This document shows, piece by piece, positions 19,875 through 28,679 of a stretch of DNA of 64,000 nt. Origin of the DNA: Streptosporangiaceae bacterium (lineage in GTDB: Bacteria > Actinomycetota > Actinomycetes > Streptosporangiales > Streptosporangiaceae). The DNA is taken from NCBI GenBank assembly GCA_019245115.1, contig JAFARZ010000157.1:45008-109007 (forward strand). The letters are read 5' to 3'. The first letter of the stretch is position 1. The number at the start of each line of letters is the position of its first letter. The notes beneath the pieces are model-generated. The model made no database searches. It saw only the letters and a list, made by a program, of their open reading frames with translations, and was not told the origin of the DNA. The translations under genes and the position numbers were made by a program.

Positions 19875-20630
19875 TCAGGCCATGTTCCGCCGGGCACCGC
19901 TGGCCAGGTCCCGCCGAGAGCAGATGACCACGGTCAGCGCGCAGAGCGCGACAGTGTACGCCGCCAGCAGCAGGCCCGCCACCCACGGCGGCAGGCCGTC
20001 GGTCTCGGGCTGGTGCGCCAGCGACTGGCCGGCCGCGAACGGCAGCCAGTGGCTGAACCCGGTCGCCGTCTGAGCGATGGCGCCCTCAATGAGATACAGG
20101 AACACCAGCGTGCCGATGATGGCGATGTACACGTTGCGGATCAGCGCACCGGCCGCGACGCCGATGGCGCCGAACATCGCACACCACAGGAAGCTTCCGA
20201 GCAGCGTCAGCCACAGGCTCGAGTTCCAGATATGGAATGAATAGCCACGGGCGTTCAGGGTCACTGTGATCGTCACCAGGTCCACCACCGCGGCGACGAT
20301 GGCGAACCCAGCGCCCACCGCGGCGTAGAAGCCGAGCTTGGCCAGCAGCGCATGGCTGCGCCGCGGCGTGGAAAGGTACGTGTCGGCGATCGTCCTATGC
20401 CGGTACTCGCTGGTCATCGCGATGATGCCCAGGACGAGCGGGAACACTGACACCAGGCCGACGTGCGCACCGGCCGCGGCCATGTTCTCGGAGTGCTGCG
20501 CGTCGCGGCCGCTGCTGGTGATGACGTTGGCGGCCCCATAGGCGACGACGAACAGCGGGATGATCAGCAGCAGCCACGGGAGGCGTGTCGCGCGCAGCTT
20601 CAGCCACTCGGTGTGCAGCAGTGTGGTCAC
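19875..20630 (-). CDS. ABC-2 type transporter permease
   Basis: A 251-residue polytopic membrane protein with about six hydrophobic segments (e.g. LPWLLLIIPLFVVAYGAANV near the N-terminus). It has the EYRHRTIADTYLSTPRR segment typical of ABC-2 permeases that work with a DrrA-like ATPase. The GTG start overlaps the stop codon of the ATPase gene (GTGA at 20627-20630) and AGGAG precedes it, so the pair is translationally coupled. It lies at the 3' end of the NRPS operon and probably exports the product or confers self-resistance. Confidence 0.88.
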   Translation of the reverse strand: MTTLLHTEWLKLRATRLPWLLLIIPLFVVAYGAANVITSSGRDAQHSENMAAAGAHVGLVSVFPLVLGIIAMTSEYRHRTIADTYLSTPRRSHALLAKLGFYAAVGAGFAIVAAVVDLVTITVTLNARGYSFHIWNSSLWLTLLGSFLWCAMFGAIGVAAGALIRNVYIAIIGTLVFLYLIEGAIAQTATGFSHWLPFAAGQSLAHQPETDGLPPWVAGLLLAAYTVALCALTVVICSRRDLASGARRNMA

Positions 20631-21358
20631 AGCAACTCCTTGGGGCTGGATTCGGCCGTTTGGGTACGGCCGTTGAACGACGCCTCGAGAGCAGCCAGAT
20701 CCTTTCCGTCGCAGAACTCCGCGAACGAGCCGGCGAACCGCAGCTGGCCGCCGTTGAGGACCACGAGCCGGCCGGCGAGCGCGCTGACATCCGCGAGCTT
20801 CGGGCACGCGACGATCACCGTCTTTCCTTGCGCCGCCAGGCCAGCCAGAAGCTGACACAGCCACGCGCCCTCGGCCAGCTCGGCGCCGTCGGGCTGTTCA
20901 TCGAGGATGAGTACCTCCGGGTCGCCGACCAGCGCGGCGGCGACTACCAGCCGCAGCCGCATGTCCCGTGAGTACCGGCGGATCGGTTCCCTGGCGGCGT
21001 TGGTGAGCCCGGCCCGTTCGAGGGCCTCCTCGGCCCGGGATCCGGGCAACCCGCTCGCGCACGCGAGGATCCGCAGGTGATCTAGTCCGCGCCGGCCGGG
21101 GTGAAGGCCACTCGGGTGGAGCACCGCGCCCACCACGCGGCGCGGCCGCGGCAGCTCCCGGTAACGCCGCTCCCCGATCAGGGCTTCCCCGGCGTCGGGA
21201 TGGATCAGCCCCAGGATCATCCGCAGCGTCGTGCTTTTGCCCGCGCCGTCCGGCCCGACAAACGCGGTCACCTGCCCAGGTTCGATGCTGACGGTCAGAT
21301 CCGAGACCGCCTTCACCGTGCCAAAGTTCTTGCTCAGCCCCCGGATCAGAACCTCCAT
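20627..21358 (-). CDS. ABC transporter ATPase with degenerate catalytic motifs
   Basis: A 243-residue DrrA-like ATP-binding protein. Walker A is intact (GPDGAGKST, about residue 36) and so is Walker B with its catalytic Glu (VLILDEQ). The signature region reads YSRDMRLRL instead of LSGGQ. The D-loop after Walker B is AELAEG rather than GLDP. The H-loop position reads VACPKLADV, with Pro where His is expected. It may hydrolyse ATP poorly. The ATG at 21358 follows GGAG by 7 nt. It is coupled to the permease at its 3' end and separated from the halogenase by 126 bp. Confidence 0.85.
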   Translation of the reverse strand: MEVLIRGLSKNFGTVKAVSDLTVSIEPGQVTAFVGPDGAGKSTTLRMILGLIHPDAGEALIGERRYRELPRPRRVVGAVLHPSGLHPGRRGLDHLRILACASGLPGSRAEEALERAGLTNAAREPIRRYSRDMRLRLVVAAALVGDPEVLILDEQPDGAELAEGAWLCQLLAGLAAQGKTVIVACPKLADVSALAGRLVVLNGGQLRFAGSFAEFCDGKDLAALEASFNGRTQTAESSPKELL

Positions 21359-21484
21359 TATCGACTCCACTCAGCCATAACAGCGCCTGCCGGCACTAAT
21401 GCGGAATGCCCGACTGAGGAAATCATGGGTCATTGAGCCATGTCATACAACCCGCGACAAAGTACGCCATACATGCCGCGGAGG

Positions 21485-22720
21485 TTAGTCCGCCGCGAAA
21501 TGCTCGGCCAGCCGTTCCCGCATCGCGATAATGGCTGGATAGTCATCATCATCCCAGAGCCGGCCCGCGAAGAGGTCGATAAAATTCTCTTCGAATTTCC
21601 GAACGAGCATGCCAAAGTAGAAAGTGGTCTCCCAGAATCCGTCGAGCATTGTCTGGGCACGGTCGAGGCCCCGGTCCGACCACCGCTCGAACGCGGCGAA
21701 AGGACGGACCGTGCCGCGCGTCTCGCCGGCGAGGAAGCCGCCGATCATGCGAGCCGCCTCGCGCGCCTCGGCCATCCCGATGTTCAGGCCGAAGCTGAAG
21801 AGCGGATCGACAAATCGATGTGCATCGCCGATACACATCCACCCGTTCCCCGTGTAGTCGTCCACGTGATACGAGTAGTTGGATGTCGCCCGGACTTCCT
21901 CCACGCGCGTGACATCGGCGACCCGGCCGGCCAGATTCCCGTTGAATTCCTTCAGCTCACGTTCGATGAAGTCCTCTTTCGACTCGCCTCGCGACCGGTA
22001 GTAGTCGCCCGGGACCACAAAGCCGATGCTCGTCCGCGACTCATCGAGCGGAATGAACCAGGACCAGTAATGCTTGTTCTTGAAGAAAGTGAGAATATTT
22101 CCCCACTGCGGCGTGTCACGGATCGCTCCGGTGAAATGTGAGTAGATCGCCACCTGCCTGGAGTACCGGCCGCGGTGCTTGCTGCCCGTCAGCCCGGCGT
22201 TGGCGAAGAACGTCCGCTGCCCCGACGCGTCGACAAGGACATCGCTCCCGATGCGCGCCGTCGACTGGTCCGGCAGGATCACTTCCACCCCGACGGCGCG
22301 GCCGTCGGGACTCAACAGCGGCGTGCTGGCGGTTCCCCGCACCACGGTGGCGCCGCGTTCCCGGGCGTGCCTCAGCAGCATTTCATCGAACGTCGACCGC
22401 CGGACCTGCCAGGCGTGCGACTCGCGGAGGCCGGACGCGGCGGTCTCCCGGACTTTGATCGGGACCCAGAACGGGGTGAAGCCGGCCGGCCCGTGGCCCC
22501 AGATCCCGCGTTTGACCGGGAAGCCCAGCGACGCCATCTGGTCTTCGAGCCCCATCTCCCGGATCAGCTCCGCACTTCCCCCGGTCAGCGATTCGCCTAT
22601 GTGAAACCGCGGGAAGGTGTCTCTCTCGATAATCACGGAAGAGATACCGAGGCGCGCCAGGAAAATCGCGCACGCCGAACCAGCCGGACCTCCGCCGATA
22701 ATCGCTACCTGCGTTTGCAT
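21485..22720 (-). CDS. FAD-dependent halogenase (phenol/pyrrole type)
   Basis: A 411-residue flavin enzyme. The FAD loop is IIGGGPAGSACAIFLARLG, followed by FPRFHIGESL, as in carrier- or free-substrate phenolic and pyrrole halogenases. The halogenase-specific WSWFIP (WxWxIP) is at about residue 218 and FVDPLFSFG (the FxxPxxSxG motif) at about 298. It should make HOCl from FADH2, O2 and chloride and deliver it through a lysine. The acceptor is unknown; a phenolic or alkylsalicyl cap built by the PKS is the obvious candidate. No flavin reductase is seen in the window. It sits 9 bp after the VOC gene in the NRPS operon. Confidence 0.88.
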   Translation of the reverse strand: MQTQVAIIGGGPAGSACAIFLARLGISSVIIERDTFPRFHIGESLTGGSAELIREMGLEDQMASLGFPVKRGIWGHGPAGFTPFWVPIKVRETAASGLRESHAWQVRRSTFDEMLLRHARERGATVVRGTASTPLLSPDGRAVGVEVILPDQSTARIGSDVLVDASGQRTFFANAGLTGSKHRGRYSRQVAIYSHFTGAIRDTPQWGNILTFFKNKHYWSWFIPLDESRTSIGFVVPGDYYRSRGESKEDFIERELKEFNGNLAGRVADVTRVEEVRATSNYSYHVDDYTGNGWMCIGDAHRFVDPLFSFGLNIGMAEAREAARMIGGFLAGETRGTVRPFAAFERWSDRGLDRAQTMLDGFWETTFYFGMLVRKFEENFIDLFAGRLWDDDDYPAIIAMRERLAEHFAAD

Positions 22721-22729
22721 GGCCGGATA

Positions 22730-23140
22730 CTACTCCAGCACTTTACCGATCAGCCAGCGGTGCCCGAATGGATCCGTCACGCCACCCTGGAGCATCCGCT
22801 TGATGGGATGCGGGCCTGACATCGGGTAGTTGTGCTCGATAACCGGATCGCAGTCGATTGCGCCCGCGGCCACCGCGCGGCGGTGTACTTCATAAGGGTC
22901 GTCGACGAAGAGCTCGATCCGTACCGTGGTGTAACTGACCTGGTCGGGTGAACGCGTACCATAATCCGGTGTTTCGACCGCCAGGAAAAAAGCGGCGCCG
23001 TCAATCGCAAGGCCGGCCACGCCTACCTCGGCGTCGTTACCGATCCGCCACACCTCGGCAGCCCCGAACGCGTTCTTGTAGAACTCAACCGCGCGCGCCC
23101 CGTCGCTGACGGCCAGCATCGGGGATATCTGCGTTGCCAT
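22730..23140 (-). CDS. VOC-family protein in the NRPS operon, possible product-binding resistance protein
   Basis: A 136-residue PhnB/bleomycin-resistance-fold protein (MATQISPMLAVSDGARAVEFY at the start, GGVTDPFGHRWLIGK at the end). It lies 26 bp downstream of NRPS C and 9 bp before the halogenase. Proteins of this fold sequester the bithiazole drug bleomycin. A thiazoline product from the adjacent NRPS makes self-protection by binding a reasonable guess, but an enzymatic role cannot be excluded. Confidence 0.8.
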   Translation of the reverse strand: MATQISPMLAVSDGARAVEFYKNAFGAAEVWRIGNDAEVGVAGLAIDGAAFFLAVETPDYGTRSPDQVSYTTVRIELFVDDPYEVHRRAVAAGAIDCDPVIEHNYPMSGPHPIKRMLQGGVTDPFGHRWLIGKVLE

Positions 23141-23166
23141 ATTTTCTCCCTACGGACGAGGCGGAC

Positions 23167-26100
23167 CTACGGCGTCCGCGCGCTTTGCCATTCCCAGACC
23201 CTCGCGGCGATCTCCGCGAGCCATTCGCCCGCGGCAATTGAATGATGGTCGCAGGGCAGTTCCTCGGTCTCCAGGCCCGCGCACGCCGCCCGCCAGGCGG
23301 GGACCGGATCCGGCCGGTTCGCGTGCTTCCCGGCGACGAACAGCAGGACGGGAAGATCCGAGAGTCCCGCACGATACCTGGCGAGCAGGTCAGCGTTCCG
23401 GGCGTAGATGGCCACCAGCCGTCGGTAGAGGCTGATGCCGGTGGCGGCGGGCAGCAGCTGATGGGCGAGCGCCGCCTGCCAGGCGACGGCCGACGGATCA
23501 CCGGTGCCTGACCGGATATCCGATATCACGGCGGCGGGCAGGTGGCCGCCCGCGAGATCCATGAGGAAGTCCGCGTTCACCGCGGCGTCGTCCGTCAGCC
23601 GGGGAGAGTCCGCCAGCTCGCTGTCGATTATGAAGACATCGCATTCGCGCCCCTGATCCGATAGCTGGCGGCCGACCTCATAAGCCAGCACTCCGCCCAT
23701 TGACCAGCCGCCGAGGAGACAGCGGCCGTCCGGGCTGATTCGCTCGACCTCAGCCCGGTACCGCGCCGCCATCGTCTCCAGATCGGGATCGCCATCGTCG
23801 CCCGCGTTTCCGGCCAGGCCACGGCTCTGAAAGGCGTGAACGGGTCCGGCCCACGCCCGCGCCAGCTCCCGGTAGCAGGCCACCGAGCCGCCCACCGGAT
23901 GGAACAGGAACAGCTCTCGCCCCGGGCCGCCGGCGAGCTGGACAGCGGACCTGCCGGGTCGGCCGCCGTCCCGCGGACGGCCCGCCTTCCCGATGCAGGC
24001 GGCCAGGCCTCGGGCCGACGAAGCGCCGAACACGTCCCCGAACGCCAGTTCGATTCCCGACTCGGCCCTGAGCCGGTTGACGAGCCGCAGCACCTGCAAA
24101 GACGAGCCGCCCAGCGCGAGGAAATCATCGTCCGGGCCCACCCGGGGAACCCCGGCGAGTTCGGCCCACAGCTCGCACAGCCGCCGGACAAGCGGCTCAT
24201 CCGGCCCCGGGACAGGCCGGCCGGCGGCGCCGTGATCCTGCGCCGTGCGCATCATGGCCAGCACGGCGTGATGGTCTGTCTTCCCGTTCGGTGTCAGGGG
24301 AAGACGATCGGCCAGCCGTATCCGCCGGGGAACCATGTAGTGCGGCAGCCTGGCGCGCGCGTGCGCAAGGACCCCGGCAGCGCCGAGATGTTCTCCCGGC
24401 CGCGCCACAACCAGTGACACCAGATGGCCGCGGGACTCCTCGGCGCAGACCACGCAGTCACGCACCGCCGGATGACTGCGGATAGCCGCCTCGACCTCGC
24501 CGGGCTCAACGCGGAACCCTTGGATCTTGACCTGCCGGTCTTCCCTGCCGAGCAGCTCGATGGTGCCGTCCGGGAGATACCGCCCGAGGTCACCGGTCCA
24601 GTAGAGCCGCTGTGCGGTGTCCGGATGGCGGATGAATCGTTCGCTGGTGCGCTCGTCGTCGCGCCAGTAACCGCGGGCCAGCCCGGCGCCGCCTATGTAG
24701 ATCCGGCCGGTGGCCCAGGGCGGCCGAAGGCCGAGCGCGTGATCACGTACCGTCATTGTCTGATGACGCAACGGCGTGCCGTAGGGAATGCTGTGCCACG
24801 CGGGATCGACCGTGCCGACGTCGTAGCTGTTCGACCAGATCGACGCCTCGGTCGCGCCGCCCAGGGCGATGATGCGCGCTTCCGGCCACAGCGCGCGCAG
24901 CTTGCCCGGCAAAGAGACCGGAATCCAGTCGCCGCTGAGCAGGAAACAGCGGATGGGCCACCGCGTGCCCCCGGAACCTTCTCCCGCCGCCTCCGCCAGC
25001 AGCTCGGCCAGGGCTGGCACCGAGTTCCACACGGTGATCCGGTTCCGGCCGGCGGCGGCGGCCCACCCCACCGGGTCGGCCTGTGCCGTCGACTCTGGGA
25101 TCACCAGGCAGCCGCCCGCCCCCAGCGTGCCGAAGATATCCCAGACGGAGAGGTCAAAGCTCAGCGAGGAGATGCCGAAGACCCGGTCCTGCGGGCCGAG
25201 CCCGACGCGTGCGCCGATGTCGAGCACCGTGTTCAGAGCCGCACGATGTTCCACCATGACGCCCTTGGGGCGCCCCGTCGAGCCCGATGTGTAGATGACG
25301 TAGGCGAGATCGGAGGATCTGCCGCCGCCCGGCCGCGGGGCGCGGGCATCCCCGGCGTCCGGCATGTCCACGATCAGCGTGGTCACCGCGGTAGCGCCGA
25401 GGTCTGGCGCGTGACCCGGCTGGACGAGCACGATCCGGGCGGAGCAGTCCGCGACCATCATGCGGATCCGCTCGGCCGGCAGCCCGGCGTCGACCGGGCA
25501 GTAAGCCGCGCCGGCGCGCAAGATGCCGAGGACGCCGGCCACCTGCTGCCAGCCCTTGGCCATCACGAGCGGTACCACGTCCTCGCGGCCGATGCCCCGT
25601 TCGGTCAGCGACACCGCGATGATCCGGGACACTCTCTCCAGTTCCTGGTACGTCATGGTGACGCCGGGCGCGACCAGGGCCGGTGCGGCGGGCTGGCTGG
25701 CCGCCCGCTTCAGGAAGCCGTCCTCGAGCCGCCCGGCGGGCGGCGCGCCGGACGTGCTGTTCAGCTCGGCCACGCGGCGCCGGTGGCCAGCCGGCACCGG
25801 GTCGGGCATCGTCAGGGCCTCGTCGGGCTCGGCCACGGTGCGCGCCATGTCCCGATACGCCGCGAACATGAGATCGGGAAGTCCCGCCGGGAACGCATCG
25901 TCGACTATGTCCCACAGGCTGTCAACCCCGCCGTCTGCGGCCTCCATGACCTGATTGTCGATCAGCACTTGCGGCGTGCGCATGCTGCTGTATACGGTGC
26001 GGCAGGCCGGCAGCGCAGCTGGCCTGGCCGCGTGGTCAGTCCCAGACGGAAGCATGCTCGTGAACACGTACGGCAGCATCGCCCGCGGTCGCTGGCCCTG

Positions 26101-27135
26101 GCGGATCGCCATTTCACGGGCGATTCGCACGGCGCTCACGTCGCCGTTCTCCAGATCGCTCCATAGCTGGCGCTGCGTTCGCAGCGCACGCTCCCAGAAT
26201 GTGCCGTTCCCGCTGACCTCGACCGGGATGGTGGCGCCGAACTGCCCGACGACGCTGCTCCATTCCTCATGGCTGGCCGACCATCCCTGGTGCAGGACGT
26301 TCACGCAGAACCGAGGGTCCGCCGCCCACGCGCCGAGTGTCTCGGCGAACAAGTGCAGCATCGCCGTGGTGGGCAGCAGCCGGTGCTGGCGGAAGGTAGC
26401 GCACAGTCGCTGCCACTGAACGGCCGACAGGTGACAGACGCGCCGGGTGAAGCGCACCGGATCAATGCTCTCGGGCGGGCGGGCGAGCGGGAGCCGGGGC
26501 GCGCCGGGCAGCGTGCGGAGGCGCGCCTCCCAGTACCGCCACTGGCGGCTGTACCTGGCGCTCTCGCGGTTCGCCAGCAACGTCAGCACACAGTCCCGGA
26601 ACGTCATCGGCGCGGTGGCCAGGACGCTTCGCGGATCCTGGTACAGCTCACGCCATTCTCGCGCCACCTGGCGGATACCCCGCCCGTCCAGCAGCAGCAG
26701 GCTCATGGCGATATGGACACGGGCCCGGTGCGGCCGGATGCGGCTGACCGCGATATCGAACAGCGGCCAGCGCGCTGGATCCACGCCGTGTTCGGACATC
26801 AGCGCGCGGGTCTGCCTGATCGCGGCCTCCTGGCGATCCGGACCGATGCCGGCGAGATCGGCGACCCGCAGCGAGAACGGGCCTGCCTCCCCGACGGACA
26901 GGACGCGCTGGGTGCCGTCGGGGAGCACGACGGTGCGCAGGTGGTCATGATGCGAGATGAGCTGGTTGACCGCCACCTCGGCCCGGTCGAGGTCGAGTCC
27001 GGCCACATCCAGCTCGGCATAGAAGCTGGGCAGGAAGCCGCCGAGCTCCACCAGGCGCGACATGCCCACCACGTAGGCTTCCTGGAGATCGGTCAGCGGG
27101 AAAGGCTCGTGCTCCGTTAGCGCTACGCCATCCAT
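23167..27135 (-). CDS. NRPS C: Cy-A(Cys-like)-PCP-TE
   Basis: A 1322-residue module. The Cy domain (about 8-450) begins FPLTDLQEAYVVG and keeps YVFTS (catalytic Thr, about 358) and TPQVLID (Asp, about 390). Its DxxxxDxxS motif reads SLLLLDGRG and GDFTxL reads GQFGAT. In the A domain (about 480-960), residues read from FDLSVWDIF, WNSVPAL, LSGDWIP and LGGATEASIW give D-L-W-N-L-S-L-I-W, one change from the cysteine code. PCP: LGGSSLQVL (about 1010). TE: GWSMGG (about 1147) with a late DHHS. It should add and perhaps cyclise cysteine, then release the chain. The ATG at 27135 overlaps the GMC gene by 13 bp. There is no docking domain. Confidence 0.93.
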   Translation of the reverse strand: MDGVALTEHEPFPLTDLQEAYVVGMSRLVELGGFLPSFYAELDVAGLDLDRAEVAVNQLISHHDHLRTVVLPDGTQRVLSVGEAGPFSLRVADLAGIGPDRQEAAIRQTRALMSEHGVDPARWPLFDIAVSRIRPHRARVHIAMSLLLLDGRGIRQVAREWRELYQDPRSVLATAPMTFRDCVLTLLANRESARYSRQWRYWEARLRTLPGAPRLPLARPPESIDPVRFTRRVCHLSAVQWQRLCATFRQHRLLPTTAMLHLFAETLGAWAADPRFCVNVLHQGWSASHEEWSSVVGQFGATIPVEVSGNGTFWERALRTQRQLWSDLENGDVSAVRIAREMAIRQGQRPRAMLPYVFTSMLPSGTDHAARPAALPACRTVYSSMRTPQVLIDNQVMEAADGGVDSLWDIVDDAFPAGLPDLMFAAYRDMARTVAEPDEALTMPDPVPAGHRRRVAELNSTSGAPPAGRLEDGFLKRAASQPAAPALVAPGVTMTYQELERVSRIIAVSLTERGIGREDVVPLVMAKGWQQVAGVLGILRAGAAYCPVDAGLPAERIRMMVADCSARIVLVQPGHAPDLGATAVTTLIVDMPDAGDARAPRPGGGRSSDLAYVIYTSGSTGRPKGVMVEHRAALNTVLDIGARVGLGPQDRVFGISSLSFDLSVWDIFGTLGAGGCLVIPESTAQADPVGWAAAAGRNRITVWNSVPALAELLAEAAGEGSGGTRWPIRCFLLSGDWIPVSLPGKLRALWPEARIIALGGATEASIWSNSYDVGTVDPAWHSIPYGTPLRHQTMTVRDHALGLRPPWATGRIYIGGAGLARGYWRDDERTSERFIRHPDTAQRLYWTGDLGRYLPDGTIELLGREDRQVKIQGFRVEPGEVEAAIRSHPAVRDCVVCAEESRGHLVSLVVARPGEHLGAAGVLAHARARLPHYMVPRRIRLADRLPLTPNGKTDHHAVLAMMRTAQDHGAAGRPVPGPDEPLVRRLCELWAELAGVPRVGPDDDFLALGGSSLQVLRLVNRLRAESGIELAFGDVFGASSARGLAACIGKAGRPRDGGRPGRSAVQLAGGPGRELFLFHPVGGSVACYRELARAWAGPVHAFQSRGLAGNAGDDGDPDLETMAARYRAEVERISPDGRCLLGGWSMGGVLAYEVGRQLSDQGRECDVFIIDSELADSPRLTDDAAVNADFLMDLAGGHLPAAVISDIRSGTGDPSAVAWQAALAHQLLPAATGISLYRRLVAIYARNADLLARYRAGLSDLPVLLFVAGKHANRPDPVPAWRAACAGLETEELPCDHHSIAAGEWLAEIAARVWEWQSARTP

Positions 27136-28679
27136 TCGGCCACCCTTTCCGCGAGCATGATGCAGCTGAGGTTGGGGGTCGCCCTCAGGACCGAGGGCAT
27201 CACCGACGCGTCGACCACGTGCAGGCCCGGCACCGAATGAACCCTGCACCGCGCGTCGACGACGGCCATCGGGTCGGTGACCGGCCCCATCCTCGCCGTC
27301 CCGGCCGCGTGCCACAGCGGGCAGGCGAACCGGGCGATCGCCGTCTTCAGCAGGGCGCTGTCGGACACCATCCGGTCGGTCCAGATGACGATCCGGCCCA
27401 CGAGCCCGGCCAGCGGAGTCCGGCGCACGATAGACCAGGCCAGGCGGGTGGCCTCCATAAGCTCGTCGATGTCAGCGCGTTCGGAGGCCAGTCCGAGCGT
27501 CACGGCGGGCTTGGCCTGCGGCGAGCTGTCCCTCAGGCGGACGGAGCCACGCGATGCCGGGGCGAGCAAGACGGCGGAGACCGACATCACCGTCTCCGCG
27601 CCCAGAGCGCGGCCGATCACGGGTATGTCGGCACCCGCAACGTTCGTGGCCAGAAAGACCCCCAGATCGAGACGGCCGTTCGAGGCCAGCGCCCGTGCCA
27701 TCACCTGATGCAAGGGGCAGTCCGCTGTCCAGCTGGCCGTCGCCGGCACCCCCCAGATGGTGACCGCCGGATGATCGGACAGGTTCTCCCCGACTCCCGG
27801 TACGTCCGCGACGGGGTCGATGCCCACGGAGCGGAGCTGGCCAGCCGAGCCGATGCCGGAGCGCTGCAGGATGGCAGGCGTGTTAATGGCGCCCGCGGAG
27901 AGTGTGACCTGGCCCGCCCGTATCCGGCAGGACCGACGTCCGTCGACGACCCCTTCGAGCCCGACCGCGCGGCCGCGCTCCACGAGGACCCGCAAGACGT
28001 GACAGCGCTCGCGCAGCACCAGGTTGGGCCTGTCGCAGGCTGGAGTCAGGTACGCGTCCGCGGTGGACACCCGGCGTCCTCCCGCCGAGTTGCTGGGAAC
28101 AGGGCCGACTCCCGGGCCCGGGCTGCCGTTCAGGTCATACAGATCGGGAAGCCCGGCCGCGTGACACGCCGTCACGAACGCCTGGGGCACCGCGCCGAGA
28201 CGGGATCTGGCGGGACGGCGGATCGGGATCGGGCCGCCCCGGCCGTGGCCCTGGCCGATGATGTCCGCGTCCGCCTCGATCCTGACGAAGTAGGGCAGCA
28301 CCCGGTCCCAGGTCCAGTCGGGGCCTCCGGCCGCTGACCACTCCTCGAAATCGGCGGGCAGGCCGCGCAACGCGATCGCCCCGTTGACCGCCGAAGACCC
28401 TCCGACGGCCTTGCCGACCGGGTAGGGATACCGGCGGTCACCGTCCGCGTCCGTTCCGAGACTCGCTTCATAGTCCCAGTTCGCGCCCGTGAGCACCGGA
28501 CGGCCGAGCGGGGAGGGCGGCGCGTGGGCGCCAGCGGCCTGGGCGCTCCCGGCCTCGACGAGCAGCACGCGGCGGCCAGGCTGCTCCGAGAGCCGGCTGG
28601 CGAGGACAGCGCCGGACGACCCGGCGCCGACGATAACGTCATCCCACCAGCCGTCGAGCGCATCCAGGCCGGCCGTCAT
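27123..28679 (-). CDS. GMC-family FAD oxidoreductase
   Basis: A 518-residue glucose-methanol-choline-type flavoprotein. It has the FAD dinucleotide loop VIVGAGSSGAVLASRLSE, the substrate-domain signature around GKAVGGSSAVNGAI, and a C-terminal half with CPLWHAAGTARMG (active-site His) and ATPNLSCIMLAER (Asn partner position). The family oxidises alcohols, and some members catalyse other two-electron oxidations. The ATG overlaps the NRPS B stop codon (ATGA, 28676-28679) and its end overlaps NRPS C, so it is made together with the synthetases. No classical McbC-like oxidase is present, so a role in oxidising a thiazoline or a chain hydroxyl is possible. Confidence 0.88.
   Translation of the reverse strand: MTAGLDALDGWWDDVIVGAGSSGAVLASRLSEQPGRRVLLVEAGSAQAAGAHAPPSPLGRPVLTGANWDYEASLGTDADGDRRYPYPVGKAVGGSSAVNGAIALRGLPADFEEWSAAGGPDWTWDRVLPYFVRIEADADIIGQGHGRGGPIPIRRPARSRLGAVPQAFVTACHAAGLPDLYDLNGSPGPGVGPVPSNSAGGRRVSTADAYLTPACDRPNLVLRERCHVLRVLVERGRAVGLEGVVDGRRSCRIRAGQVTLSAGAINTPAILQRSGIGSAGQLRSVGIDPVADVPGVGENLSDHPAVTIWGVPATASWTADCPLHQVMARALASNGRLDLGVFLATNVAGADIPVIGRALGAETVMSVSAVLLAPASRGSVRLRDSSPQAKPAVTLGLASERADIDELMEATRLAWSIVRRTPLAGLVGRIVIWTDRMVSDSALLKTAIARFACPLWHAAGTARMGPVTDPMAVVDARCRVHSVPGLHVVDASVMPSVLRATPNLSCIMLAERVAEWMA

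Noticed and set aside
19875..20627. N-terminal extension of the ABC permease reaching back to about 20864
   Set aside because: The extension lies over the ATPase gene in another frame; the GTG at 20630 has AGGAG and the GTGA overlap.
24424..26166. Long plus-strand open frame across the NRPS C A domain
   Set aside because: It is antisense to well-recognised NRPS motifs, with no homology-like motifs or ribosome site.
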